Shown: in pieces, positions 1 through 8,427 of the stretch
How positions within the stretch are numbered: the stretch's first letter is position 1
Layout: every line of letters begins with the position of its first letter
Source: Thauera sp.
GTDB taxonomy: Bacteria > Pseudomonadota > Gammaproteobacteria > Burkholderiales > Rhodocyclaceae
Reading direction: 5' to 3'
Assembly: GCA_024710965.1 (NCBI GenBank)
Contig: JANJTU010000061.1
Coordinates: 1 to 32,449, forward strand
Length of the DNA: 32,449 nt
Made by a program: the position numbers and the translations under genes
Notes under the pieces: generated by a model
The model's database searches: none
What the model was told of the DNA's origin: nothing
What the model saw: the letters and a program-made list of their open reading frames with translations, nothing else

Positions 1-7
1 AGCCGCC

Positions 8-697
8 ATGGAAGCACCGTCCCCCGCCGCCGAGTCCGCCGCCGAGGCCGGTTTCGATCTCGACGCCGCCGAGATCCGCGTCCTGGGCGTGCTCATCGAG
101 AAGGCCTTCGTCACCCCCGACGCCTATCCGATGTCGGTCAACGCGATCATGACCGGCTGCAACCAGCTCACCGCGCGCGAGCCGGTGATGGCGCTGGCCG
201 AGACCGAGGTGCAGGCCGCGATCGACCGCCTGATCGGCCGCCGCCTGGTGTCCAAGCGCGACCAGGCGAGCGCGCGCGTGGCGAAGTATGAACACCTGGT
301 GCGCCTGCGCCACTCGCTGCCGCCGGCCGAGCAGGCGGTGCTGGCGACGCTGATGCTGCGCGGCGCGCAGACCGCGGGCGAACTGCGCCAGCGCTGCGAG
401 CGCCTGCACCGCTTCGACGACATCGCCGCGGTGGACGCGGTGCTCGAACACCTGGCCGAGAAGTACCCGCCCCTCGTCCGCGCCCTGCCGCGCGCACCGG
501 GCACCAAGGAAACGCGCCATGTGCACCTGCTCGGCGGCGAGGCTGCGGTACTGGAGATGGCCGAAGCGCACGCCGGTGGTGGTGCCGCAGGCGGCCGCGG
601 CCGGATTGCGGAACTCGAGGACGAGGTGAGCCGTCTGCGGGAAGAACTCGACACCCTGCGACGCGACTTCGACACCTTCCGCCAGCAGTTCGACTGA
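8..697 (+). CDS. yceH: YceH family protein (DUF480)
   Basis: The 229-residue protein matches the YceH/DUF480 family in length and pattern. Near residues 20-60 it has the typical run in which a helix with ...GVLIEKAF.TPD.YP.S.N is followed by CNQ and then by R.P, and a second winged-helix-like part follows around residues 100-160. The C-terminal 30 residues are strongly charged with heptad spacing (RIAELEDEVSRLREEL), so a short coiled coil is likely. The family has two tandem winged-helix domains but no well-defined biochemical role, so I do not assign a reaction. The ATG at 8 fits the family N-terminus; only seven bases precede it, so its promoter and ribosome site cannot be judged. It is followed after 33 bases by lgt on the same strand. 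Confidence 0.92.
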   Translation: MEAPSPAAESAAEAGFDLDAAEIRVLGVLIEKAFVTPDAYPMSVNAIMTGCNQLTAREPVMALAETEVQAAIDRLIGRRLVSKRDQASARVAKYEHLVRLRHSLPPAEQAVLATLMLRGAQTAGELRQRCERLHRFDDIAAVDAVLEHLAEKYPPLVRALPRAPGTKETRHVHLLGGEAAVLEMAEAHAGGGAAGGRGRIAELEDEVSRLREELDTLRRDFDTFRQQFD

Positions 698-730
698 TCC
701 AGCCCGCCCGCTCCCCGGCCCTCGCTCTCA

Positions 731-1525
731 ATGCTCACCCACCCTCAGTTCGACCCCATCGCCTTCTCCTTCGGCCCGCTCTCGGTGCGCTGGTACGGCC
801 TGATGTACCTCGTCGCCTTCGTCCTCTTTGTCGTCCTCGGCCGCCTGCACGCGCGACGCCGGCCGGAACTCGGCTGGAACGCACAGGCGATCGACGACCT
901 GCTGCTGTATGGCGTGCTCGGGGTGATCATCGGCGGCCGGCTCGGCGAGGTGCTGTTCTTCCAGCCCGGCTACTACCTCGCCCACCCGGGCGAGATCCTG
1001 GCGGTATGGAAGGGCGGCATGAGCTTCCACGGCGGCTTCCTCGGCGTGCTGGCGGCGATGTGGCTGTACGGTCGCCGGCACGGCAAGGGCTTCTGGCAGG
1101 TCACCGACTTCATCGCGCCGCTGGTGCCGACCGGCCTGGCCGCCGGGCGCCTCGGCAACTTCATCAACGGCGAACTGTGGGGGCGACCCGCGGACGCCGA
1201 CCTGCCGTGGGCGATGGTGTTCCCCTGGGTGGACGCATTGCCGCGCCACCCCTCGCAGCTCTATCAGGCGGCGGGCGAGGGACTGCTGCTGTTCGTGATC
1301 CTGTGGTGGTACGCCGCCAGCCCGCGCCCGCTCCGCGCGGTCTCGGCGATGTTCCTGATCGGCTACGGCAGCCTGCGCTTTGCGGTCGAGTTCTTCCGCA
1401 CCCCGGACCCCGGCATCTTCGGCACTCTGGCGCTCGGCCTGTCGACGGCGCAATGGCTGTGCGTGCCGATGGTGCTCGCCGGCGCCGCCCTGCTCGTCGC
1501 TGCGCAGCGCCCGACGGCGCGATGA
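731..1525 (+). CDS. lgt: Prolipoprotein diacylglyceryl transferase Lgt
   Basis: Lgt is an inner-membrane enzyme that moves the diacylglyceryl group of phosphatidylglycerol to the lipobox cysteine of prolipoproteins, the first step of lipoprotein maturation. The 264-residue length is normal. Seen in the sequence: the N-terminal RWYGLMYL with its conserved Tyr, the GGRLGEVLF segment, the SFHGG motif with its conserved His, and the family signature [14 protein letters not shown] around residues 139-152. Several hydrophobic segments agree with the seven-helix fold. It lies 33 bases after yceH and its 3' end faces the minus-strand receiver gene across a 26-base gap. The lipoprotein-type outer-membrane factor at 20309 would be one of its substrates. 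Confidence 0.97.
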   Translation: MLTHPQFDPIAFSFGPLSVRWYGLMYLVAFVLFVVLGRLHARRRPELGWNAQAIDDLLLYGVLGVIIGGRLGEVLFFQPGYYLAHPGEILAVWKGGMSFHGGFLGVLAAMWLYGRRHGKGFWQVTDFIAPLVPTGLAAGRLGNFINGELWGRPADADLPWAMVFPWVDALPRHPSQLYQAAGEGLLLFVILWWYAASPRPLRAVSAMFLIGYGSLRFAVEFFRTPDPGIFGTLALGLSTAQWLCVPMVLAGAALLVAAQRPTAR

Positions 1526-1551
1526 ACTGATGCAGGCCGCCGGCGGGCTGA

Positions 1552-1992
1552 TCAGGCTCCGCCCGCGTGCGGGTCGGCGATCGCCCGCAGCCGGGCCGGC
1601 AGGCCGCGGAGCGGGGTGACCACGTCGGCCCCGAGCGCATGCGCAGCGCGCGCAGGCATCGAGTCTGCGGCCGGCACCACCGCCACCACGCAGGCGCCGG
1701 GCGCCACCCGCTTGAGCAGGCCCACCAGCCGCGCCGGCTCGTGCTCCGTCATGCGCCAGTCGAGCACGACGACGTCCGGTGCGAGGCGGAAGAACAGCTG
1801 CAGCACCCGGCTTTCGCTGGCGGCCCGGCCCACGACCTCGAACGGCGGCCATGCCCCGCCCGCGCCCTGGCGCAGCAACTCCTCCCCCCCGTGCTCCGAC
1901 GTCGCGAGCAGCACCCGCAGCGCCGCGCGCTGCCCGGATGCATGATTGACGGCCAGCGCGGCGACCTTCACCGCGGCCTTCTGCAATTCCAT
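1552..1992 (-). CDS. Small receiver-like protein with degenerate active site
   Basis: A 146-residue stand-alone protein with the alternating beta/alpha pattern of a response-regulator receiver domain. The best landmark is PDVVVLDWRM, where the Asp sits where the phospho-acceptor would be. The acidic pair normally found after strand 1 is missing (LLATSEHG), and the conserved Lys after strand 5 is replaced (ADVVTPL), so normal phosphotransfer is doubtful. No DNA-binding or enzymatic output domain follows. The start at 1992 was chosen because GGAGGTGAAGG lies directly upstream; a longer frame to 2088 would run into the divergent gene. Together with the decarboxylase gene at 2142 it forms a divergent pair with about 150 bases between starts. 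Function is not known. Confidence 0.75.
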   Translation of the reverse strand: MELQKAAVKVAALAVNHASGQRAALRVLLATSEHGGEELLRQGAGGAWPPFEVVGRAASESRVLQLFFRLAPDVVVLDWRMTEHEPARLVGLLKRVAPGACVVAVVPAADSMPARAAHALGADVVTPLRGLPARLRAIADPHAGGA

Positions 1993-2141
1993 TCCTTCAC
2001 CTCCGCGGTGAAAAATGGCATATCCACACGGCATGCGCAAGGCAAAAAGCGTAAAACCTTTCGAGCATGGAACAGGCGGACCGGGCACGCTTCGGACAGG
2101 CGCGCTATGATCCGGCGGAAACGTACTTGCAGGGGATCATC

Positions 2142-3524
2142 ATGGGAGCAAGCGGGCTCGTATCGCGCAGTCTGTCCAAGGTCCGCGCCCTCGTCGCGCA
2201 GGCCACCCACCGCGGCGGCGAACCGACCGAACACGACCTCGAGCGCATCCGCGGTCAGTTGCAGGAATGCGCCGAAGGGCGCGGCGGCGAGGTGTCGACC
2301 CGGCAGCGCGCGGCGCGCCTGGCGGAAACCTATCTGCGCCTGGACGACGCCGGCCGCCACGCCTTCCTGCGGCTCATCGCGCTCGAGTTCGGCCCCGACC
2401 CGGCGCAGGTCGCGCACGCGCACGACGCCTACCAGGCGGCGGTCGGCACGCCGGCGCAATGGGATGCCGAAGCGCAGCTGCGCACGGCCATGCGCTCGCG
2501 CCGGCTGCGCATCCTGACCCAGTTCAACGCCATCCCGCAGGGGGTGAAGTTCCTCGTCGACCTGCGCGCCGACCTGCTGCGCTACCTGGCCGACGACCCG
2601 CTGCTGAAACCGCTCGACCGCGAACTCGAGGCCCGCCTGTCGGCCTGGTTCGATGTCGGCTTCCTCGAGCTGCAGCGCATCACCTGGGCCGCCCCGGCAG
2701 CACTGCTGGAGAAGCTCGTCGAATACGAGGCGGTGCACGAGATCCAGTCCTGGCAGGACCTGAAGAACCGGCTCGACTCCGACCGCCGCTGCTACGCCTT
2801 CTTCCATCCGCGCATGCCGCTCGAGCCGCTGATCTTCGTCCAGGTCGCCCTGCTCGAGGGCCTCGCCGACGACGTCCAGCGCCTGCTCGACGTCGACGCG
2901 CCGCTCGCCGATGCGAGCAAGGCGACGACCGCGATCTTCTACTCGATCAGCGCCACCCAGACCGGCCTGCGCGGCGTCTCCTTCGGCAACTTCCTGCTCA
3001 AGCGCGTGGTCGAGGACCTCAAACGCGACTTCCCGCGCCTGCACACCTTCGCCACGCTGTCGCCGATTCCCGGCCTCGTGCGCTGGGTCCAGCGCAACCC
3101 GCAGGAGTTCGCCGCCAGCTTCACCGCGGCAGACTGGAAGCGCCTCGCCGCCGCCGGCCTCGACGCCACCGACGCGCCCCAGCTGCACGCCCTGCTCGAA
3201 GGCGGCACGGAGTGGACCGCGGACGAGAGACTCGCCCACGCGCTGCGCGAGCCGATGCTGCGCCTGGCGGCCCGCTACCTGCTCGAGGGCAAGCGCAATG
3301 GCAAGCCGGTCGACTCCGTGGCGCGCTTCCACCTCGGCAACGGCGCCCGCGTCGAACGCCTGAACTGGCTCGCCGACCGCTCGACGAAGGGTGTGAACCA
3401 GTCGTGGGGCATCATGGTGAATTACCTTTACGATCCGGAGCGGATCGAGAACAATCTCGAAGCCTTTGCGGGCGAGGGGCGGATCGACGCCTCCGCCACC
3501 GTGCGGCGCCAGGCGAAGCGCTGA
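2142..3524 (+). CDS. Malonyl-CoA decarboxylase
   Basis: Malonyl-CoA decarboxylase converts malonyl-CoA to acetyl-CoA and CO2. The 460-residue product shows the family layout: an alpha-helical N-terminal part (about residues 1-170), then the catalytic GNAT-like part with FFHPRMPLEPLIFV, the FYSISATQTGLRGVSFGN block containing candidate catalytic Ser near residue 268, the LSPIPG motif, and HLGNGARVERLNW with a conserved His near 397. It ends with GIMVNYLYDP, another family landmark. The ATG at 2142 was preferred over one at 2067 because AGGGG lies 6 bases upstream and the extra 25 residues do not look like the family. It stands alone, without the malonyl-CoA synthetase and malonate carrier genes with which it often clusters, so its role may be control of malonyl-CoA level or disposal of malonate made elsewhere. 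Confidence 0.93.
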   Translation: MGASGLVSRSLSKVRALVAQATHRGGEPTEHDLERIRGQLQECAEGRGGEVSTRQRAARLAETYLRLDDAGRHAFLRLIALEFGPDPAQVAHAHDAYQAAVGTPAQWDAEAQLRTAMRSRRLRILTQFNAIPQGVKFLVDLRADLLRYLADDPLLKPLDRELEARLSAWFDVGFLELQRITWAAPAALLEKLVEYEAVHEIQSWQDLKNRLDSDRRCYAFFHPRMPLEPLIFVQVALLEGLADDVQRLLDVDAPLADASKATTAIFYSISATQTGLRGVSFGNFLLKRVVEDLKRDFPRLHTFATLSPIPGLVRWVQRNPQEFAASFTAADWKRLAAAGLDATDAPQLHALLEGGTEWTADERLAHALREPMLRLAARYLLEGKRNGKPVDSVARFHLGNGARVERLNWLADRSTKGVNQSWGIMVNYLYDPERIENNLEAFAGEGRIDASATVRRQAKR

Positions 3525-3632
3525 AGCGCAGCCTGCGCCGCCAGGCAAATTGAATTAATCAACGATAAGGGCATACCGGATCGGCTATCCTTGCCGGACT
3601 TGCCCCTTTGCGGCCCCCACGAAGCCACACGC

Positions 3633-6074
3633 ATGCGCCTGCCTGTCCGACACGCCTCGATCCGCTTTCGGCTGCTGCTGGCGAGCACTGCAATCCAGGT
3701 CGTGCTGCTGAGCCTGCTGCTGGCCAACAGCGTGCGCCTGATGAACAACGCCGCCGAGGCCAGCCTCGATGCCGTCGTCACCCAGAACGCCAGCATGCTG
3801 CATGCGATGGCGACGACCTACGGCGAGCAGCAGCGCTATCGCGAACTGCAGGACGTGCTCGGCGAACTGCTCGCCGAATCCGACCGCGGCCTGGTCTATG
3901 TCCGCATCGCCACCCCCGACCGCCGCCTGCTCCTGAGCGCGGGCATGCCCGCGCTCACCGAGCTGCCCGAGCCGAGCGTGGTCGGGTCCGGCTTCATCGA
4001 CGGCCTGCTCGCGAGCGAGCTCATCCACGTCCGCCACCCGCTGCTGCTGCCGCGCAACGAGGTCGGCATCCTGCAGTTCGGCGTGTCGGTCGCGGTCCTG
4101 GCCGCGGCGCGGCGCGCCATCATCGAGCAAGGCGTGTTCATCGCCCTGGCCGAGATCGTGCTGACCTGCATCCTGCTGTCGACGATCGGCTACTTCGTCA
4201 CCCGCAACCTCGGCCGCCTGCTCGCCGGCAGCACGGCGATCGCCGCAGGCCACCTCGAGCACCGCGTGCCAACGCAGGGCAACGACGAACTCGCCGTCAT
4301 CGCCCGCCACTTCAACATCATGGCCGCCACGCTGCAGCAGCGCGTCGCCGAGCTGCAGGACACCGCCACCCGCCTGCGGGCGAGCGAGGAACGCTACGCC
4401 ATGGCGCTGCGCGGCGCCAACGACGGCCTGTGGGACTGGGACATCAGCGCCGGCACCGCCTACTACTCCGACCGCTTCTGCGAGATCCTCGGCCGCCCGC
4501 CAGGCTCCATCCCGACCGCACCGGGCGCCTTCCTCGACTTCATCCATCCGGACGACGTCCCCGCTTACCGCGAGCGCATGAGCCAGCACCTGCGCGGCGA
4601 CAGCGCACAGTTCATGGTCGAGCATCGCGTCCGCCTGCCCGACGGCGAGCATCGCTGGGTGCTCACGCGCGGCGTGGCCTCGCGCGAGGGCGGCAGCGAC
4701 GTGCTGCGCATGGCGGGCTCGATCAGCGACATCCACCTGCGCAAGCGCGCCGAGCAGCAGCTCATCCACGACGCGCTGCACGATGGCCTCACCGGGCTGC
4801 CGAACCGGGCCCTGTTCATCGAGCACGTCAACCGTGCGCTCGGTCAGCGCAGCCGCGGCGACGGCTACCAGCTCGCCGTGCTCGCGATCAACATCGAGCG
4901 CTTCAGCCTCGTCAACGACAGCTTCGGCCATGCGGTGGGCGATCAGCTGCTGCGCCGGGTCGCTGCGCACATCAGCGCGGTGATGCGCGAAGGCGACGTC
5001 GCGGCGCGGGTCGGCGGCGATCAGTTCGCCTTGCTGCTGAACGGCCTCGCCGACTCGACCGAGGCCCTGCGCATCGGCGAGGCGCTGGCCGCGCTCCCCG
5101 CCTTCGTCGCCCCCACGGCCGAGCGCGTGCTCCACCCGCGCTGCCGCATCGGCATCGCCCTGAGCGACAACGCGCCCGACAACGCAGAATCGCTGCTGCG
5201 CGACGCGGACAACGCCCTGCACAAGGCGCGCCAGAGCGAAACCTCGCCGATCGAGTTCTTCCACGCCTCGATGCACACCCAGGCCGTGCGCGCGCTGCAG
5301 CTCGAGGCCGACCTCCGGTGGGCGCTCGCGAACGGCGGGCTGGCGGTGCACTACCAGCCGATCGTCGCCCTCACCGACCTGCGTACGGCCAGCTTCGAGG
5401 CCCTCGTGCGCTGGCCTCATCCGGTCCACGGCCTGCTGCCACCGTCCGAGTTCATCCCGCTCGCCGAGACGCTGGACCTGATCCACCAGCTCGGCATGGA
5501 AGTGCTGCGCATCACCTGCACCGACATCCGCGACTGGCGCGCACGCGCGCCCTCGGCCCCGCTGCCGCGGGTCAGCGTGAATCTGTCGGCACGCCAGTTC
5601 GCGCGCCCGCAGCTCGCCGCCGAACTGCTCGCACTCATCGACGGGCACGGCATTCCGCGCGCGGCGATCCGCTTCGAGGTCACGGAAAGCCTGCTCGCGC
5701 ACCCGGACGGGCCGGCGTCGCGCACGCTGCGCGAACTGCGCGCAGCCGGCATCGACATCCTGATCGACGACTTCGGCACCGGCTACTCGGCGCTGAGCTA
5801 CCTGCACACCATGCCCTGCGACCAGCTCAAGCTCGACGGCTCCTTCGTCCGCCCGCTCGCCAACGATGCACGCCTGCGCGCGATCGTGCTGCGCAGCATC
5901 CAGCTGGCGCACGACCTGGGCATCAGCGTGGTGGCCGAATGCATCGAGAACGCAGCGCAGCTCGAAGCCCTGCGCAACATGGGCTGCGACTACGGACAGG
6001 GCTACCATTTCGCCCGCCCGCTCGCCGCCGAACACATCCTGGAACGCCTCCGGGACGGCGTGAGCGCAACGTGA
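3633..6074 (+). CDS. Membrane PAS-GGDEF-EAL cyclic-di-GMP protein
   Basis: An 813-residue inner-membrane signalling protein. Order of parts: transmembrane helix near residues 10-35; periplasmic sensor region to about 155; second helix near 160-190; HAMP around 190-245; PAS/PAC around 250-375; GGDEF domain about 385-545; EAL domain about 555-805. The GGDEF signature reads GGDQF (near residue 461), with Gln in place of Glu, while the RxxD inhibitory-site motif (REGD) just before it is kept. The EAL domain is intact by eye: EALVRW, VNLSARQF, FEVTES, DDFGTGYS, LKLDGSFV. I infer a phosphodiesterase, with the GGDEF part regulatory or weakly active. The ATG at 3633 gives the membrane anchor directly; an in-frame TTG at 3591 is less likely. 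The porin-like gene starts 5 bases after its stop. Confidence 0.93.
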   Translation: MRLPVRHASIRFRLLLASTAIQVVLLSLLLANSVRLMNNAAEASLDAVVTQNASMLHAMATTYGEQQRYRELQDVLGELLAESDRGLVYVRIATPDRRLLLSAGMPALTELPEPSVVGSGFIDGLLASELIHVRHPLLLPRNEVGILQFGVSVAVLAAARRAIIEQGVFIALAEIVLTCILLSTIGYFVTRNLGRLLAGSTAIAAGHLEHRVPTQGNDELAVIARHFNIMAATLQQRVAELQDTATRLRASEERYAMALRGANDGLWDWDISAGTAYYSDRFCEILGRPPGSIPTAPGAFLDFIHPDDVPAYRERMSQHLRGDSAQFMVEHRVRLPDGEHRWVLTRGVASREGGSDVLRMAGSISDIHLRKRAEQQLIHDALHDGLTGLPNRALFIEHVNRALGQRSRGDGYQLAVLAINIERFSLVNDSFGHAVGDQLLRRVAAHISAVMREGDVAARVGGDQFALLLNGLADSTEALRIGEALAALPAFVAPTAERVLHPRCRIGIALSDNAPDNAESLLRDADNALHKARQSETSPIEFFHASMHTQAVRALQLEADLRWALANGGLAVHYQPIVALTDLRTASFEALVRWPHPVHGLLPPSEFIPLAETLDLIHQLGMEVLRITCTDIRDWRARAPSAPLPRVSVNLSARQFARPQLAAELLALIDGHGIPRAAIRFEVTESLLAHPDGPASRTLRELRAAGIDILIDDFGTGYSALSYLHTMPCDQLKLDGSFVRPLANDARLRAIVLRSIQLAHDLGISVVAECIENAAQLEALRNMGCDYGQGYHFARPLAAEHILERLRDGVSAT

Positions 6075-6079
6075 GCCTC

Positions 6080-7261
6080 ATGAAACGAACCCTCCTCCAC
6101 GCACTCGCGCTGCTGGCGCTGCACCTCCCGCCCGCCGCGGCAGAGTCGCCCGCCCTGACGCTGTCGGGCTTCGCCACGCTCGGCCTGGTGTCGACGCGTG
6201 CCGACGACCTGCGTTTTGCCCGCATCGGCATCGACGCGCCGGGCGACGACGACCCCGACCCCGGCCCCGACTCCGTCCTCGGCCTGCAGGCAAACCTGCG
6301 CCTCGGCGAAGACAGCGCCGCCGTGCTGCAGGTGCTCACGCGCGAGACACCGCGCGGCGACCACGATCCGCGCCCCTCGCTCGCCTTCCTCAGCCACCGC
6401 ATCACGCCCGAGCTCACCGCCCGCCTCGGACGCCTGCGCATCCCCTTCTTCATGCTCTCGGATTCGATCGACATCAACTACAGCCACCCCTGGGTGCGTC
6501 CGCCGGTCGAGGTCTACGGCCTGAACCCGTTCTCCGACCTGGACGGACTGGACCTGCTCCTCCGCACCCGCATCGGCGACACCGACCTCGAGGTCCACCC
6601 CTACCTCGGCCGCAGCACCATTCCGGTCGTCGGCGGCGGCCGCGCCCGCCTGAGCCGGCTCGTCGGCCTCGCCGCCACGCTGAGCACCGACGCGCTGTCG
6701 GTCACCGCCGGCCACGCCGTCGCCGAGCTCGGCGTGCAGCGGGATTCAGCGGCCTCGCGCGCGCTCGTCGCCGCCCTGCCGCCCGCCGTCGCCAGCCGGC
6801 TCGCCGGCAGCGGCGCGAGGGCGACCTTCAGCTCGATCGGCTTCCAGTGGGACGACGGCCACTGGCTGCTCGCCGGCGAACTGGCGCGCACCACCGCCGC
6901 GCGCTTTTCCAGCAGCGCACACGGCTGGATGCTGACCGCCGGCCGTCACATCGGCCCGGTGACGCCCTACCTGACACTCGCCCGCCAGTATCGCGACGAG
7001 GCCATCATCGACCCTGCGGTGGCCGCCCTCGACCCACGCCTCGCCTTCTTCAACCGCCTGCGCAACCAGGCCCAGCGCAGCGTGACCGCCGGCGTGCGCT
7101 GGGACGTCGCTGACAAGGTCGCGCTGAAGACGGAGTTTTCCCGCATCCACGTCGGTGCGGACGCCTGGGGCTCGTTCTTTCCCGTCGGCAACGCCGCCAC
7201 CGCGCGCCAGGACGACCGTTCGATCAATGTGCTGAGCCTGTCCGTCGATGTCGTGTTCTGA
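6080..7261 (+). CDS. Outer-membrane beta-barrel (porin-like) protein
   Basis: A 393-residue exported protein. The N-terminus is a clear signal peptide (MKRTLLHALALLALHLPPAAA, cleavage near residue 21). The rest alternates polar and hydrophobic residues in short stretches typical of beta strands (for example TLSGFATLGLV, DLEVHPYLGR, VTAGVRWDVADKVALKTEFSRI) and ends in VVF, the terminal-Phe signature of outer-membrane barrels. I do not recognise a specific substrate class; distant similarity to porins found beside PstS-like proteins is an inference. It begins 5 bases after the cyclic-di-GMP gene and its last 14 bases overlap the next gene, so the three are very likely co-translated. Confidence 0.8.
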   Translation: MKRTLLHALALLALHLPPAAAESPALTLSGFATLGLVSTRADDLRFARIGIDAPGDDDPDPGPDSVLGLQANLRLGEDSAAVLQVLTRETPRGDHDPRPSLAFLSHRITPELTARLGRLRIPFFMLSDSIDINYSHPWVRPPVEVYGLNPFSDLDGLDLLLRTRIGDTDLEVHPYLGRSTIPVVGGGRARLSRLVGLAATLSTDALSVTAGHAVAELGVQRDSAASRALVAALPPAVASRLAGSGARATFSSIGFQWDDGHWLLAGELARTTAARFSSSAHGWMLTAGRHIGPVTPYLTLARQYRDEAIIDPAVAALDPRLAFFNRLRNQAQRSVTAGVRWDVADKVALKTEFSRIHVGADAWGSFFPVGNAATARQDDRSINVLSLSVDVVF

Positions 7262-7709
7262 CCGGGCCCTCGCGCGCCTGGCCCGCGCGACGCTGGCCCT
7301 GTGCACCGCCCTCGCCCTGCTCGCCCCTGGCCTGCCCGCCGCCGCGGCGGAGGTCGTGCTCGTCACGGCCGCACAGGGGTCGATCGAGGCGCTCGATCGC
7401 GACATGGCCCAGCAGCTTTACCTCGGCCGTCGCAGCGCACTCGACGACGCCCGCCCGGTGCAACTGCTCGACCTGCCCGCCGGCCCCGAGCGCGACCGCT
7501 TCTACCAGCGGCTCACCGGCAAGAATCCCGGCCAGATCCGTGCCTACTGGTCGCGCCTGGTGTTCACCGGCCGCGCCCTGCCGCCCCGCGAGGCCGCCAG
7601 CATCGATGATGCGCGCCGCATCCTGCTCGACACCCCGGACATGATCGGCTACCTGCCCGCCCCCGCCGCCAACGACCCGGCCCTGCGCGTCCTGCTCCGG
7701 CTGGACTGA
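7248..7709 (+). CDS. Small PstS-like periplasmic protein
   Basis: A 153-residue protein with a signal peptide (LALCTALALLAPGLPAAAA, cleavage near residue 34). The mature part resembles the short phosphate-ABC-transporter-substrate-binding-like proteins (PBP-like): after a first strand (EVVLVTAAQGS) comes a segment equivalent to 'IFLGK...W.DG..V', here LYLGRRSALDDARPVQLLDLP, then RDRFYQRLTGKNPGQIRAYWSRLVFTGR and a closing IGYLPA. It is about half the length of a true PstS, so high-affinity phosphate transport is unlikely; a ligand sensor for the membrane protein at 3633 is possible but is inference. The ATG at 7248 lies within the 3' end of the porin-like gene (14-base overlap). Confidence 0.78.
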   Translation: MSCSDRALARLARATLALCTALALLAPGLPAAAAEVVLVTAAQGSIEALDRDMAQQLYLGRRSALDDARPVQLLDLPAGPERDRFYQRLTGKNPGQIRAYWSRLVFTGRALPPREAASIDDARRILLDTPDMIGYLPAPAANDPALRVLLRLD

Positions 7710-7872
7710 CCCGCCCCACCGCTGCCGCGCCACGGCGTCGTCGCCAGCCCCCGACTCGCTGCGCCGCGCCGCCCCGACCCGCGCCGCCCCGCCACAGTTC
7801 GACGCGGCGGACCGCCCGCGGCGCAGACGGCCCGGCCCGCGATGTGCACGCCCGCCTTCCGCAAGGAAGGCA

Positions 7873-7902
7873 TTGACGCCCTTGCCTGTCAGATGATTTA
7901 AT
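7873..7902 (+). promoter_or_regulatory. Candidate sigma-70 promoter of the hemP operon
   Basis: TTGACG at 7873-7878 and TTTAAT at 7897-7902, 18 bases apart, just ahead of and abutting the Fur box. The local drop in GC supports a promoter. By eye only. Confidence 0.55.
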
Positions 7903-7920
7903 GCAAATCATTCTTATTTG
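7902..7920 (+). promoter_or_regulatory. Fur-box-like operator of hemP operon
   Basis: TGCAAATCATTCTTATTTG. The first 15 bases fit the 7-1-7 Fur pattern, and the GCAAAT...ATTTG dyad is shared with the site at 11742, at the same spacing. It abuts the -10 element, so binding would block transcription when iron is plentiful. Confidence 0.75.
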
Positions 7921-7935
7921 TGACAGCTTGCACTC

Positions 7936-8145
7936 ATGATCCAGCCCCCGCTCACGTCCGCCGCACCCGGTCCGCGCCGGGCCGAGGCGATCGACGAAAC
8001 CGGCCGCGCCGCCGCCCACGCCAGCGCGGAACTGCTGTCGAGCACCGCCCTGCTTGCCGGCCGCAGCTCGGTCCGCATCGAGCACGGGGGCATCGAGTAC
8101 ATCCTGCGCGCCACCCGCGCCGGCAAGCTGATCCTGACCAAGTAA
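7936..8145 (+). CDS. hemP: Hemin uptake protein HemP
   Basis: A 69-residue protein whose last 40 residues fit the HemP/HmuP family: [14 protein letters not shown], then [17 protein letters not shown], the characteristic ending. The N-terminal 30 residues are an Ala/Pro-rich variable extension. HemP-type proteins are small, iron-repressed, and associated with haem uptake loci; in some bacteria HmuP activates receptor expression, but the precise action here is unknown. The ATG at 7936 lies 15 bases after the Fur box, so the 5' leader is very short and no strong ribosome site is visible. First gene of the hemP-bfd-bfr-tonB-exbB-exbD unit. Confidence 0.92.
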   Translation: MIQPPLTSAAPGPRRAEAIDETGRAAAHASAELLSSTALLAGRSSVRIEHGGIEYILRATRAGKLILTK

Positions 8146-8187
8146 TCCACATCGCCCGAAACACGGGGCAAGCAACGAGGCTAGACT

Positions 8188-8427
8188 ATGTACGTCTGTG
8201 TGTGCAACGCGGTGACCGAGCGCGACATTGCCGAAGCGGTGCGCGGCGGCGCAACCACCTTGCGCCATCTGCGCCGCGACCTCGGCGTGACGGCCGAGTG
8301 CGGTCGATGCGCGCGTTGTGCGCACGACTGCCTGCGCACAGCCAAGGTCGAGTGCGCCAGGCCTGCGATGGCGCCCGCACGCGCGAGCGTCGCTCCCTCG
8401 TTGTCACTTGCCCTGGAGGCGTCATGA
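8188..8427 (+). CDS. bfd: Bacterioferritin-associated ferredoxin Bfd
   Basis: A 79-residue [2Fe-2S] protein. The cluster cysteines are at residues 4, 6, 38 and 41 ([10 protein letters not shown] and ECGRCARC), exactly the Bfd arrangement, followed by a variable Ala-rich tail of about 25 residues. Bfd delivers electrons to the haem of bacterioferritin so that stored ferric iron is reduced and released. Its stop overlaps the start of bfr (ATGA at 8424-8427), indicating translational coupling with its partner. Expression from the iron-repressed hemP promoter fits the need to mobilise iron on starvation. Confidence 0.95.
   Translation: MYVCVCNAVTERDIAEAVRGGATTLRHLRRDLGVTAECGRCARCAHDCLRTAKVECARPAMAPARASVAPSLSLALEAS

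Larger units (their letters stand above)
7710..7935. other. Intergenic region upstream of hemP
   Basis: About 225 bases without a gene. The first 140 bases are very GC-rich and I see nothing specific in them; the last 65 bases drop sharply in GC and hold the promoter and Fur box listed separately. Confidence 0.6.

Noticed and set aside
3585-6035. A long minus-strand open frame opposite the PAS-GGDEF-EAL gene (816 codons)
   Set aside because: Typical GC-rich antisense shadow; the plus strand carries unmistakable domain motifs, and the minus product has no recognisable motif.
7740-7830. GC-rich repeats of GCGCCGC between the PstS-like gene and hemP as a possible repeat element
   Set aside because: No regular period, no second copy elsewhere, and composition alone explains them.
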